Positions 15,934 through 23,948 of a stretch of 35,502 bases of DNA are shown here, one piece after another. This DNA is from Metapseudomonas boanensis (GTDB lineage Bacteria; Pseudomonadota; Gammaproteobacteria; Pseudomonadales; Pseudomonadaceae), in the NCBI RefSeq assembly GCF_018704125.1, contig NZ_JAGTIS010000027.1, positions 1-35,502 on the forward strand, given 5' to 3'. The notes beneath the pieces were generated by a model. It had not been told where the DNA came from, ran no database searches, and was given only the letters and a program-made list of their open reading frames with translations. Made by a program: the position numbers and the translations under genes. Within the stretch, counting starts at the first letter, position 1. Each line of letters starts with the position of its first letter.

Positions 15934-17307
15934 TCACAGCTCAGCCAACGCCCTGGCAATGGTATCCAGATCGCCCACCCGAATTGACTGCGGGTGGCCA
16001 GCGCGCCGCCCCGGGGCCGAGACAGGCGCGGCCATGACACCCAACCCAGCGAGCAGTGCCGCCGACTTGACCGGTGAAAACTCACCCAGGGTCACCATGG
16101 GCGTCACCATGCTGCGCCGATAGAGTCGCGCCGCGAGGACTCCCGTGGCCGTGTGCGGGTCGATGACATAGCCGGTATCGCGGAACAGCGCGGTGATCTC
16201 ATCGATGGTCTGCTCATCGGTCACGGCATAGGAGTCGATGAGCATGCGCGCCTGCAGCCAGTGTTTGTTGGCGATGCTCAGCTCACCGGTAGTTTCAAAA
16301 GAGTCCATGAGTGCCCTGACGGCCTGGTCATCATGACCGTAGAGCTCCCAGACAAAGCGCTCCAGGTTGGAAAAGATGGAAAAGTCCATCGCCGGAGAGA
16401 CGGTCCTGTTCGCTTGCCGCTTCGAGTACTGGTTCTTGTGGACGAACTGGTGCAGGGCATCGTTGCGGTTGGTGGAGATGATGATCTGGTTGATCGGCAG
16501 GCCCATCTTCTGGGCGATGTACCCGGCATACACCTCAGCGAAGCTGGCGGCCGGAATGCTGAAGCCGATGGGCCGCACGCCCCCACCCAACTGCAGCGCG
16601 GCATGGAAGTAGAGGACGATCTGGGCCATCACACCGACCCAGTTGGTGGAGTTGAAGCCGATGGCCCGAACATTGGCCAAGGGCCATTGGCGGAACAGCT
16701 GAGCGACCATGGCCTGGCAATCGTCGAAGCTGCCATCTACGGCGAAGGCCAGCACCCTGGCCGGGTCGGCGTCCTGCAACTCGTTGAGACGATCCTCCGG
16801 CACGCCGTTGCTCGGATACAGCACCATGACCCGGCTCTGCTCGCAGCTTCCGAACGCTTCTATCGCGGCAAGCCCGGTATCGCCGTTGGTGGCACCCACC
16901 ACGACCGCCTGTTGCTGGCGCCGATCGAGGAAGTAGCTCACCAGGCGAGCGTGCAATTGGGCGGCGAAGTCCTTGGAGGCCCGGGTTGGGCCATGGAACA
17001 GTTCCAGCACCCATTCGTTCCGATCCACCTGGTGCAGCGGTGCAATGGAGCGATGGCCGAAGGCGCGATAGGTGTCCTTGAGCAGGCCTTTGAGATCGTC
17101 CTCCGGAATCGCCTGGCCAACGAAGGGGCTCATGACGCGCCAGGCCAGCTCATCGAAAGGCAGCCACGACCAGTAGGTGACCTCCTGGGCGCTGAACACC
17201 GGCAGGCTCGCCGGGACGTACAATCCGCCGTCTTCGGCAAGCCCGGACAGGACCACGGTCTCGAAGTCCGCACGCACGGCAGCGCTTCGTGTACTCACAT
17301 AGTGCAT
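15934..17307 (-). CDS. Threonine-synthase-like PLP enzyme with rewritten phosphate-binding loop
   Basis: A 457-residue fold-type II PLP enzyme of threonine-synthase architecture; GGAG precedes the ATG. The N-terminal domain starts like ThrC (Y-x-S-T-R, GLAEDGGLYVP). The PLP lysine sits in ELFHGPTRASKDFA (K112; ThrC reads PTLAFKDFA). GATNGDTG (138-145) replaces GATSGDTG. Strikingly, the ThrC loop PTGNFG, whose glycines and Asn hold the PLP phosphate, is PAASFA here (252-257), and the usual YP-x-G-x-V/I-S-x-x-Q stretch is YPSNGVPEDRL (164-174). The rest (NDALHQF, SPAMDFSIFSNLER) is typical. No homoserine kinase is nearby to supply O-phosphohomoserine. I infer an altered substrate or activity rather than housekeeping threonine synthesis. 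It lies between the LysR (16 bp) and Lrp (16 bp) genes. Confidence 0.8.
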   Translation of the reverse strand: MHYVSTRSAAVRADFETVVLSGLAEDGGLYVPASLPVFSAQEVTYWSWLPFDELAWRVMSPFVGQAIPEDDLKGLLKDTYRAFGHRSIAPLHQVDRNEWVLELFHGPTRASKDFAAQLHARLVSYFLDRRQQQAVVVGATNGDTGLAAIEAFGSCEQSRVMVLYPSNGVPEDRLNELQDADPARVLAFAVDGSFDDCQAMVAQLFRQWPLANVRAIGFNSTNWVGVMAQIVLYFHAALQLGGGVRPIGFSIPAASFAEVYAGYIAQKMGLPINQIIISTNRNDALHQFVHKNQYSKRQANRTVSPAMDFSIFSNLERFVWELYGHDDQAVRALMDSFETTGELSIANKHWLQARMLIDSYAVTDEQTIDEITALFRDTGYVIDPHTATGVLAARLYRRSMVTPMVTLGEFSPVKSAALLAGLGVMAAPVSAPGRRAGHPQSIRVGDLDTIARALAEL

Positions 17308-17323
17308 GTTTAACTCCGACCAC

Positions 17324-18214
17324 TCATTTGTATCGATGGGTCTGCGCCACCAGCCAGGTCGAGAACGTCATCGCATCAGGATGCAGATCCGCCCCGGAAC
17401 TGCGCACCAGGTAAAAGGACTCGCTGGCCTCGATCCTCTGGGTGAAGGGCTCCACGAGGCGCCCCTCCCTGAGCAACTCCTCCACCATTGACGACCGAGC
17501 CAGTGCAATGCCCTGCCCCAGTTCGGCCATGCGCAAGGTGGAAATGAGGGTGTCGAACTGCATACCGGTGGAATAGTCGACATCGTTCGCGCCGACCCTC
17601 TTCAGCCAGTAGCCCCAGCCCTCCTCGTAGCCCAATACGTGCAGCAGCAGGTGGTTGGCAACGTCGGCGGGCTCGCGGAGCGGCGACTGCGCCATCAACT
17701 GAGGGGAGCAGACCGGGAACAGCGTGTCCCAGGTCAGGCGCTGGGAGACCAGCCCCGACCACTGGCCGTGGCCCCAGCGGACTTCCATGTCGTCCTCGCC
17801 GTCCAGTTCCTTGACCCACAGGTTGCTGATGTAGCGAATGTCCACGTGCGGGTGCGCCTGACGAAACTCGGCAAGCTTGGGTGCCAGCCAGTGGACGAGG
17901 AACGCCAGGCTGCCGCGAATCTTGATCGGCCGCCGCTTGTGCTGGCCGAAGATCTCGTTGGTGCCGACCGCCAGCCGGGTGATTGCGTCCTGTACCACCG
18001 GCAGGTACGACTGCCCCTCTTCCGTGAGACTCAAGCCCCGTGGCAGGCGCTTGAACAGCGCCACGCCCAGATGACTTTCCAGCTGGCGAATCTGTTGGCT
18101 CACGGCGCCCTGGGTCAGGTGAAGCTCCTCGGCCGCATGGGTGAAGTTCAAACTCCGCGCGGACACTTCGAACGCACGCAGCCAGTTCAGTGGAGGCAAG
18201 GCCTTCTGATTCAT
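17324..18214 (-). CDS. LysR-family regulator, GcvA-like
   Basis: A 296-residue LTTR. The ATG at 18214 is preferred because GAGGTG stands 8 nt upstream; an in-frame GTG at 18223 overlaps that ribosome site. The HTH shows LRAFEVSARSLNFTHAAEEL and TQGAVSQQIRQLES, the signature of the GcvA/AmpR-like branch. The effector domain spans about 95-290. It is followed after 16 bp by the threonine-synthase-like gene and is preceded at 65 bp by the permease, so it is embedded in a same-strand operon rather than divergent, which is unusual for an LTTR. Likely controls the gamma-substituted amino acid island. Confidence 0.9.
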   Translation of the reverse strand: MNQKALPPLNWLRAFEVSARSLNFTHAAEELHLTQGAVSQQIRQLESHLGVALFKRLPRGLSLTEEGQSYLPVVQDAITRLAVGTNEIFGQHKRRPIKIRGSLAFLVHWLAPKLAEFRQAHPHVDIRYISNLWVKELDGEDDMEVRWGHGQWSGLVSQRLTWDTLFPVCSPQLMAQSPLREPADVANHLLLHVLGYEEGWGYWLKRVGANDVDYSTGMQFDTLISTLRMAELGQGIALARSSMVEELLREGRLVEPFTQRIEASESFYLVRSSGADLHPDAMTFSTWLVAQTHRYK

Positions 18215-18279
18215 GCTTGGCACCTCATGGCATTACCCCTCACTGAAAAGACTGGACGCGCAGGCTAACTCAACGCCGT

Positions 18280-19719
18280 TCAGGCCGCCTCCGGCGCGCT
18301 GATCGGCGCAGTGCCCGAAGACAACCGACGCTCACGACTCTTGCGGGTGATGTAGAAGACGAAATAGCACCAGGCAATGAACGGCAGGCCGAAGTAGAGG
18401 GCAACCCGCTGTGCCGGATCGAAGGCGATGCCCACACAGGCCAGGGTACAGCAGAACAACGCCCCTAGCGGGACCCAGGGGTAGCCACGGACACGAAAAC
18501 TGAGGTCCTTGATGTCTCCGCCGTTGGCGACGAACTGGCGACGGAACGCCATCTGGCTCGCGGCGATGCTCATCCAGACCACCACCACCGCAAGGCCCGA
18601 GATGGAAACCAGGGCGAGGTAGATGGTGTCAGGTGCGAATACGCTGCTCAATAGCGAAGCCCCTGCGCCAGCCATGCTCACGACAATCGCGGTGAAAGGC
18701 GTGCCCTGGCGGGTCAGCGCGCCGAAGCGTCGGGGCATGTGCCCCTGGTCACTCAAGGTCCAGAGCATGCGCGAGGCCGCATAGAGCCCGGAGTTGGCCG
18801 CCGAGAGCAGCGCGGTGATGATCACGAAGTTCATGATGTCGGCGGAGTACGGGATGCCGATGAACTCGAATACCGTCACGAATGGACTTTCCACCAGACC
18901 CGCCTGTTCTCGCGGCAGGAGGGTCGACAGGACGAAGATGGTGCCGACGAAGAAGATCGCCAGGCGCACCACGGTCGTGCGGATGGCCTTGGGCACATTG
19001 CGTTGCGGGTCCTTCGTTTCGCCCGCGGCGATACCGATCAACTCGGTCCCGGAAAACGCGAAGGAAACTGCCAGCAAGGTCATGGCGATAGACATGAAGC
19101 CCGTCGGGAACAGTCCCTCGCGGGTGAAGTTGCCAAGGCCGATACTGTGCGCCTGCTCCACTTCGAACAGGCCAACGATCGCCCCGGTACCCACCACCAG
19201 GAAGGCGATTACGGTCAGTACCTTGATCAGCGACAGCCAGAACTCCGTCTCGGCGAACAGCTTGACCGAAACGACGTTGGTAAGGAACACCACGGCGGCG
19301 AACATCGCGCTCCACACCCATACCGGCGTGTCAGGGAACCAGCGCACCATCAGGATACCGGCGGCGGTGAACTCCGACCCGATCGCCACCGTCCAGGTCA
19401 GCCAGTAGAGCCAGGCGACCGTATAGCCAGTGCCAGCCCCCAGATACCGGGTGGCGTAGGTGCTGAACGAGCCGGTTTCCGGCATCTGCACAGCCAGCTC
19501 ACCCAGGCACATCATCACCATGTAGACCATGACTGCGCCGATGATGTAGGCGATCACGGCACCCAGCGGCCCCGCCTGGTTGACGGTATAACCCGAAGTC
19601 AGGAACAGCCCGGTCCCAATGACACCGCCCAGCGCCAACATCACGATATGGCGCGTCTGCATTTCCTGCTTGAATCCCGGACCCGGTGCACTTTTATCCG
19701 TTGTTATAGGTGTGGACAT
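18280..19719 (-). CDS. AAT-family amino acid permease, MmuP-like
   Basis: A 479-residue inner-membrane carrier with about 12 hydrophobic segments. The AAT signature is [14 protein letters not shown] near 31-44, with [17 protein letters not shown] near 222-240. Stretches such as [29 protein letters not shown] and [15 protein letters not shown] resemble E. coli MmuP, the S-methylmethionine permease, more than LysP or GabP as I recall those sequences. It should import a cationic or polar amino acid by proton symport. It lies 148 bp after the cystathionine-gamma-synthase-family gene and 65 bp before the LysR gene, and is the obvious uptake step for the island. Start ATG chosen for alignment with the family; its ribosome site is weak. 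Confidence 0.85.
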   Translation of the reverse strand: MSTPITTDKSAPGPGFKQEMQTRHIVMLALGGVIGTGLFLTSGYTVNQAGPLGAVIAYIIGAVMVYMVMMCLGELAVQMPETGSFSTYATRYLGAGTGYTVAWLYWLTWTVAIGSEFTAAGILMVRWFPDTPVWVWSAMFAAVVFLTNVVSVKLFAETEFWLSLIKVLTVIAFLVVGTGAIVGLFEVEQAHSIGLGNFTREGLFPTGFMSIAMTLLAVSFAFSGTELIGIAAGETKDPQRNVPKAIRTTVVRLAIFFVGTIFVLSTLLPREQAGLVESPFVTVFEFIGIPYSADIMNFVIITALLSAANSGLYAASRMLWTLSDQGHMPRRFGALTRQGTPFTAIVVSMAGAGASLLSSVFAPDTIYLALVSISGLAVVVVWMSIAASQMAFRRQFVANGGDIKDLSFRVRGYPWVPLGALFCCTLACVGIAFDPAQRVALYFGLPFIAWCYFVFYITRKSRERRLSSGTAPISAPEAA

Positions 19720-19867
19720 AATGAATTCTCATGAAAGTTTTAAGGGCAAGGTAAGTTTCTGCATTGAACTTGTTGGCAGAACAAAACTGATTGCCGCCGG
19801 GTATTGTTATTATTCCTTTTCATGAATTCCCACTGGCCTTCCCGCCAGGGGCCTCAAGCGTCGAACG

Positions 19868-21145
19868 TCAGATTTCCACCTCAGTGCGACGTTCGGTCTG
19901 GGTATTTTTCGAGTTGGATTGGCTGTCGTTACGAAGTTGCGCTCTTGTAAAATCAAAAGCCTGTTTGAGATCTGCCAGAAGGTCTTCCGTTTCTTCGATT
20001 CCCACCGAGACTCTCACCAGGCCTTCGGAGATACCCAGCGCCAGGCGTTCTTCCAGGGTGTTCTCCACATGGCTGGTGGTCCGCGCCGGACCGTAGATGG
20101 TTTCGACGGCACCCAGGTTGCCGGCGCAATGGGCGTACTGCAGGCGCGGCAGCAGAACCTTCACCGTCTCCATCCCGCCGATCACCACGAAGCTGACGAT
20201 GGCACCGAAGCCCTGCATCTGCGCACAAGCCACCGCGTGCCCCGGATGACTGGGCAGGCCCGGATAATTCACTGACTCCACCAGCGGCTCCGTGCACAGG
20301 TATTCCGCCAGGGCACGAGCGCTCTGCTGTTGCTGGCGCAGACGCAGCGCGAGGGTCTTCATGCCCCGAATGATCAGGTAGGCGGAGAAAGGATCGAGGG
20401 ATGCCCCGTTGATCTCCCGGTAGTGACGCACCTTTTCCATCAGCGTCTCGGCGCCGCAGACCAGCCCGCCGAGCACATCGCCGTGGCCGCTGAGGAATTT
20501 CGTCGCGCTGTGCACCACCACATCCACGCCCAGGGCGAGCGGGTTCTGGTTCAGCGGCGTGGCGAAGGTATTGTCCGCCACCACCAGGGCTCCGGCACGC
20601 TTGGCGGCCGCCACCAGACGCTTGATGTCGAGGACTTTCAGGGTCGGGTTGGTCGGCGTTTCCAGGTAGAGGACATCACAGCCGCGTGCGATCTCCCGCT
20701 CGATGGCCTCGTGGTCGAGGGTGTCACAGAGAGTGACCTCCACGCCCATGCGCGGCAGGAACTCCTCGAAAATCTTGTTGGTGCCTCCGTAGCTGTCACG
20801 CGTGGAAACTACGCGGCCACCGCTGGCCAGGAAGGTATGCAATACACCACTGATCGCCGCCATGCCACTGCTGAAAGCAACTGCGGACTCTGCATTTTCC
20901 AGTTCGCAGATCTTGGCTTCGAGTGTTGCGACAGTCGGATTGCTCATCCGGCTATAAATAAAACCGGGAGACTTGCCCAGCGCAACGTCATACCACACAT
21001 CAATATCGTCATAGCCATAGGCGGCACTGACTACGATTGGAGTTTGAGTAGCATTGTAGGGGTGCGTGATCTGCTCACCGCCCCAAACTGCTTTAGTGCT
21101 CTTGCCCGCACCGCCAATTTCAGAAACTTCAGTCTTGCTCTTCAT
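19868..21145 (-). CDS. Cystathionine gamma-synthase-family PLP enzyme (candidate gamma-lyase)
   Basis: A 425-residue Cys/Met-metabolism PLP enzyme (fold type I). The ATG at 21145 has GGGA upstream. Landmarks: YSRMSNPT (Tyr64 and Arg66, PLP phosphate from the adjacent subunit), SSGMAA (92-97), SYGG (Tyr119), ADNTFATP (Asp191), HSATKFLSGHGD (Schiff-base Lys216) and a late Arg in GLVRVSVGIEE. The Cys that marks methionine gamma-lyase right after the active-site Tyr is Gly here, so classic methionine gamma-lyase is unlikely. Enzymes of this family do gamma-replacement or gamma-elimination on homoserine derivatives. Canavanine-gamma-lyase, which yields homoserine from canavanine in some pseudomonads, belongs to this broad family, and homoserine dehydrogenase is encoded in the same island. 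Confidence 0.85.
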   Translation of the reverse strand: MKSKTEVSEIGGAGKSTKAVWGGEQITHPYNATQTPIVVSAAYGYDDIDVWYDVALGKSPGFIYSRMSNPTVATLEAKICELENAESAVAFSSGMAAISGVLHTFLASGGRVVSTRDSYGGTNKIFEEFLPRMGVEVTLCDTLDHEAIEREIARGCDVLYLETPTNPTLKVLDIKRLVAAAKRAGALVVADNTFATPLNQNPLALGVDVVVHSATKFLSGHGDVLGGLVCGAETLMEKVRHYREINGASLDPFSAYLIIRGMKTLALRLRQQQQSARALAEYLCTEPLVESVNYPGLPSHPGHAVACAQMQGFGAIVSFVVIGGMETVKVLLPRLQYAHCAGNLGAVETIYGPARTTSHVENTLEERLALGISEGLVRVSVGIEETEDLLADLKQAFDFTRAQLRNDSQSNSKNTQTERRTEVEI

Positions 21146-21311
21146 TGATGTTTCCCACAATCGATAATGACAAGCTCATAAGTTCAAGAGTTGTCCTGGC
21201 GCCAATATAGGTAAACGCCAGCGATCTGAGAAACGATGTTATCGGGGCCAAAGGGTCGCTTTTTTTAATGGCTGCGATGGATTGTTGAAGGTCGCACTCG
21301 GGCATTTCCAT
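21129..21311 (-). CDS. Possible 60-residue leader peptide overlapping the gamma-lyase start
   Basis: A minus-strand frame from ATG 21311, with AGGGTG upstream, runs to a TGA at 21129 and overlaps the next start by 17 bp in another frame. Its composition (acidic start, KK-S-D, later hydrophobic residues) and AT-richer codons differ from the arginine-rich shadow frames of the window. It could be a leader that couples or attenuates translation of the PLP enzyme, or chance. I do not recognise the sequence. Confidence 0.25.
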   Translation of the reverse strand: MEMPECDLQQSIAAIKKSDPLAPITSFLRSLAFTYIGARTTLELMSLSLSIVGNINEEQD

Positions 21312-21360
21312 GAGCAGCGCACCCTGCGATGCAAAGCTACCCCAGGCGCTCCTGCAAACG

Positions 21361-21385
21361 AAAAAAGCCCCGTCGAAGCGGGGCT
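21361..21385 (-). terminator. Rho-independent terminator of the porin gene
   Basis: AGCCCCG (21366-21372) pairs with CGGGGCT (21379-21385) around a six-base loop. On the minus strand the stem ends in six T residues (21366-21361). It lies 30 bp past the porin stop. Confidence 0.93.
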
Positions 21386-21414
21386 GAATAAAGGAGCAGG
21401 AAGCGGCGTCTGGC

Positions 21415-22728
21415 TTAGAAGACGTACTGGGCGCGGACTACGAAGCCATCGCCGTCGTCATCGCCATTGGCGTTGGTGGCGTTGTCGACCTTGGTCATGA
21501 CGTAGTAGCCGCCGATCTTCACCGCTTCGTTGGCGTACCAGTTCACACCCAGGTTGTGCACCTTGGCTTCGACGTCATCGATGTTGGCGAAGGCGCCGTT
21601 GTCGTCTTCCGCGCTGATGTTGTCGTAGCGGTAGAACACCTCCCAGGCGCCCATCTGCTTGTTGGCAGGCTTGATCTTGTCGAACTTGCCCAGCTTGTAG
21701 TCACGGGCTTCGCCGGTAAGGGTGTAGGCGAGCTGGACGTAGTAGCCATCGGCGTCGATGTCTTCGCGGTTGGCCGCGTCGGCTTCCACCTCACGGGTGA
21801 TGTACTCACCCTGGATGGAGAACGGACCGGTGGCGAAGGCGCCCTCCAGACCCAGGGCGCTGTCGGTGTCATAGGCGCCGGACGGGGTGTTGTTCGCACC
21901 AGCCAGGACCAGGCGGTTGCCGTTGGTGCCGGCATCCTGGCCACCGTCGGTGCTCACGCCACGCATGCCCAGTCGGCTGCGGATACGGCCATCGTAAGAG
22001 GTTTCGGACAGATCGCGCTGGGCGTAGTTGACGCCGAGGTGCAGCACGTTGCCAGCTTCATGCATCGGGGCAAAGACACCACGCAGGTTGAATTGCTTGA
22101 CGCTGTCACCGTCGTCAGCCGCGTTGTTCGGATCCTTCGCGATGACGCCGGCCGAACCGTACAGGGATGCGCCGTAGGTGCCGGCAACCTGGATGCCCAT
22201 GCCGCCGTCGTGGGCGTTGGCCCAGTCGACCAGGTCATAGGCCGCGTTACGCTCCTGGGCAGTGACCCACTTGGAGCTGGTGGCTTTTTCCAGGCCGAAG
22301 TCGGGGTCGAAGCGGCCCATCTTGATCACAACCGGGTTGAAACCGGTGTAGGCGATGGAAGCTTCGTCGAAATAACCGTCTTCTTTACGGTTGTCACCGC
22401 CGGCGTTATGCGAGAAGTCGTAGTTGATCTGGTAAGCCCAGTCGGTGAAAGCGACACCGCCCAGTTCCAGGAAGGCGCGACGGAAATAGCCGGCATCGGC
22501 GGTGTCGCCGTTCACGGTGTAGAAGCCATCGAAGCGGCTGTAGTCAGCCTGCAGACGACCGCCCAGCTTGAAGCTGAAAGCCTTGTCGGTAGTGCCAACT
22601 TCAAGGCCGCCTTTGGTCTTGACGACGATGTCGGCACCGTCAGTGGTAACGGTACCGGCGAAAGCCTGGGCGGAAATGGCCAGGGCCATGGCGCTGGCGG
22701 CAAAACCGGCGAAGTGCTTACGGATCAT
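21415..22728 (-). CDS. OprO/OprP-type outer-membrane porin
   Basis: A 437-residue outer-membrane beta-barrel. Signal peptide about 1-24 ending in AQAFA, then [22 protein letters not shown], which is the start of the OprP/OprO family (PF07396). The many alternating strands with aromatic girdles and the C-terminal RAQYVF with final Phe are as expected for BAM recognition. Family members form trimers selective for phosphate or polyphosphate through a Lys/Arg ladder; the specificity of this copy is not readable. It is a single gene with its own terminator. I see no full Pho box upstream. Its position beside the catabolic island may be chance, or it may let the substrate through the outer membrane. 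Confidence 0.9.
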   Translation of the reverse strand: MIRKHFAGFAASAMALAISAQAFAGTVTTDGADIVVKTKGGLEVGTTDKAFSFKLGGRLQADYSRFDGFYTVNGDTADAGYFRRAFLELGGVAFTDWAYQINYDFSHNAGGDNRKEDGYFDEASIAYTGFNPVVIKMGRFDPDFGLEKATSSKWVTAQERNAAYDLVDWANAHDGGMGIQVAGTYGASLYGSAGVIAKDPNNAADDGDSVKQFNLRGVFAPMHEAGNVLHLGVNYAQRDLSETSYDGRIRSRLGMRGVSTDGGQDAGTNGNRLVLAGANNTPSGAYDTDSALGLEGAFATGPFSIQGEYITREVEADAANREDIDADGYYVQLAYTLTGEARDYKLGKFDKIKPANKQMGAWEVFYRYDNISAEDDNGAFANIDDVEAKVHNLGVNWYANEAVKIGGYYVMTKVDNATNANGDDDGDGFVVRAQYVF

Positions 22729-23109
22729 CGAAGAATTCCCCTATTGGTCTTTAGCATTAGAAAACACACGAGCGCTGGGCTCATCGGTGCTGGTGGGGAA
22801 TCTTGGCGGCGCCTTATTTCAGTGCGGTTGCTCTAATATAAATATTTTGTGACATGGGAACTTTTTTACTCCGAATTCATATAAGCCTCGAACCGCTCTG
22901 CCACAGGCATTTGCGCTGCTTTCAGGGTTCAGACGGGCAGATCGGAAGGGAAACAGGCAGGTTGCGATATCCGCAAATCGCAACTACCAGGCGGGGGCGC
23001 GCCTGGACACCCAGGATAGGTGGGGCGGCGCTCCGCTGAGCTTGAGATACCCATCACCCCATCCCATCCGTCATCGATGGGAGTCACTGCGCCCAGAGGC
23101 CAAATCGCC
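22729..23109. other. Intergenic region upstream of the porin
   Basis: An AT-rich stretch near 22830-22875 (TAATATAAATATTTTG) probably contains the porin promoter. A CCCATC/GATGGG hairpin at 23063-23081 without a T-run lies after the anti-sigma gene. No gene is supported. Confidence 0.45.
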
Positions 23110-23343
23110 TCAGGAGGAACCTCGGCGCTGCTCGGCCAACTTGGCAGCGAGCGTGTCCAACTCGGCGTCTTCAACTTCCGGGAGGTGACGCAACACGCCC
23201 TGGGTCAGCCTCATCTGCTTGATGAAGCGCCGGCAATTGCGGCAGAGCATGAGATGGCGGCGCACGGCCATGCGCTCACGAAAGCTCAATTGTCCATCGA
23301 GGAGATCGCTGGACTGGGCAACCAGTTCCTTGCAGCTCAGCAT
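23110..23343 (-). CDS. Anti-sigma factor with zinc-binding zf-HC2 domain
   Basis: A 77-residue protein. RRHLMLCRNCRRF (about 28-40) holds the H-x3-C-x2-C zinc motif of ZAS-type anti-sigma factors, and LSCKELVAQSSDLLDGQLS is the usual first helix. No transmembrane segment is present, so it is cytosolic. The start overlaps the sigma gene's end by 7 bp with GAGGAAACAGG upstream, so the two are translationally coupled. It should hold the ECF sigma factor inactive until a signal, often redox or metal, releases it. It resembles PA3284 in position as I recall. Confidence 0.85.
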   Translation of the reverse strand: MLSCKELVAQSSDLLDGQLSFRERMAVRRHLMLCRNCRRFIKQMRLTQGVLRHLPEVEDAELDTLAAKLAEQRRGSS

Positions 23344-23948
23344 TGGCCTGTTTCCTCGAAATGCTCCAGCGTGGCGAATACCTTCAAGCGCCCACGATGC
23401 AGAAGGACCCGGACATTGGAGAGCGATATCTCCAATAAATTACAGATCTCCTCCAACTCCAGGCCTTGTCGCTCGCGCAGCAACAGCACGCTTCGCTGCA
23501 TCTCGGAAAGGCTGAGCAGGGTCTTTTCCAGGCACTCACGCAACTCCTCCTTCGTCAGCAGGGCTTCGGGCGAATCCTCGTGCCAGGCAAACGGAGCGGT
23601 GAGCCAGTGGCCATCCTCTGCGAAGCGTGAATCACCCACGCTGCCGTGAGGGGCTGGCAGGTCGTCGAGAAGCACTTCGCGGCGGTTTTGCTTGAGGCGG
23701 CTGCGCGCAGTGTTGGCGACGATGGTCAGCAGCCACGTCTTGAGGCTGGAGCGCTGCTGAAACCCTTCCAGGTTGCGCACCACCGCCAACCAGGCGTCCT
23801 GCACCACCTCTTCGGTGTGGCGCTGGCCCACGATGGCATAAGCGACGGCGCGCATGGCGCCTTGATAGCGGCCGATCAGCTCACGATAGGCCTGCTGCTC
23901 CCCGGCCAGGAGCCGGGGCAGCAGGTCGGTGTCGGCTGGGCCTTCCAT
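23337..23948 (-). CDS. ECF-type sigma-70 factor
   Basis: A 203-residue sigma factor. Region 2 spans about 25-95 with ELIGRYQGAMRAVAYAIVG, EEVVQDAWLAVVRNLEGF and SLKTWLLTIVANTAR (core binding and -10 recognition). Region 4 spans about 140-195 with LSEMQRSVLLLRERQGL and LEISLSNVRVLLHRGR, the -35-binding HTH. Its ATG overlaps the KAS III stop by one base (TGATG) and its end overlaps the anti-sigma start, so all three genes form one translation-coupled unit. It may autoregulate the operon. It corresponds to PA3285 in arrangement. Confidence 0.92.
   Translation of the reverse strand: MEGPADTDLLPRLLAGEQQAYRELIGRYQGAMRAVAYAIVGQRHTEEVVQDAWLAVVRNLEGFQQRSSLKTWLLTIVANTARSRLKQNRREVLLDDLPAPHGSVGDSRFAEDGHWLTAPFAWHEDSPEALLTKEELRECLEKTLLSLSEMQRSVLLLRERQGLELEEICNLLEISLSNVRVLLHRGRLKVFATLEHFEETGQC

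Noticed and set aside
12051-21145. Canavanyl-tRNA deacylase or arginase-type genes that would prove a canavanine locus
   Set aside because: No B3/B4-type editing protein, arginase or hydroxyguanidine-handling gene is present, so canavanine remains only one candidate.
19868-21145. Naming this gene as methionine gamma-lyase (mdeA)
   Set aside because: The neighbouring Lrp gene recalls mdeR-mdeA, but the specificity Cys is Gly and no 2-oxobutyrate dehydrogenase gene is adjacent.
22835-22875. Pho box upstream of the OprO/OprP-type porin
   Set aside because: Only one half (TGTCAC) of the CTGTCAT repeat pattern can be seen at the right place; the second half is missing.
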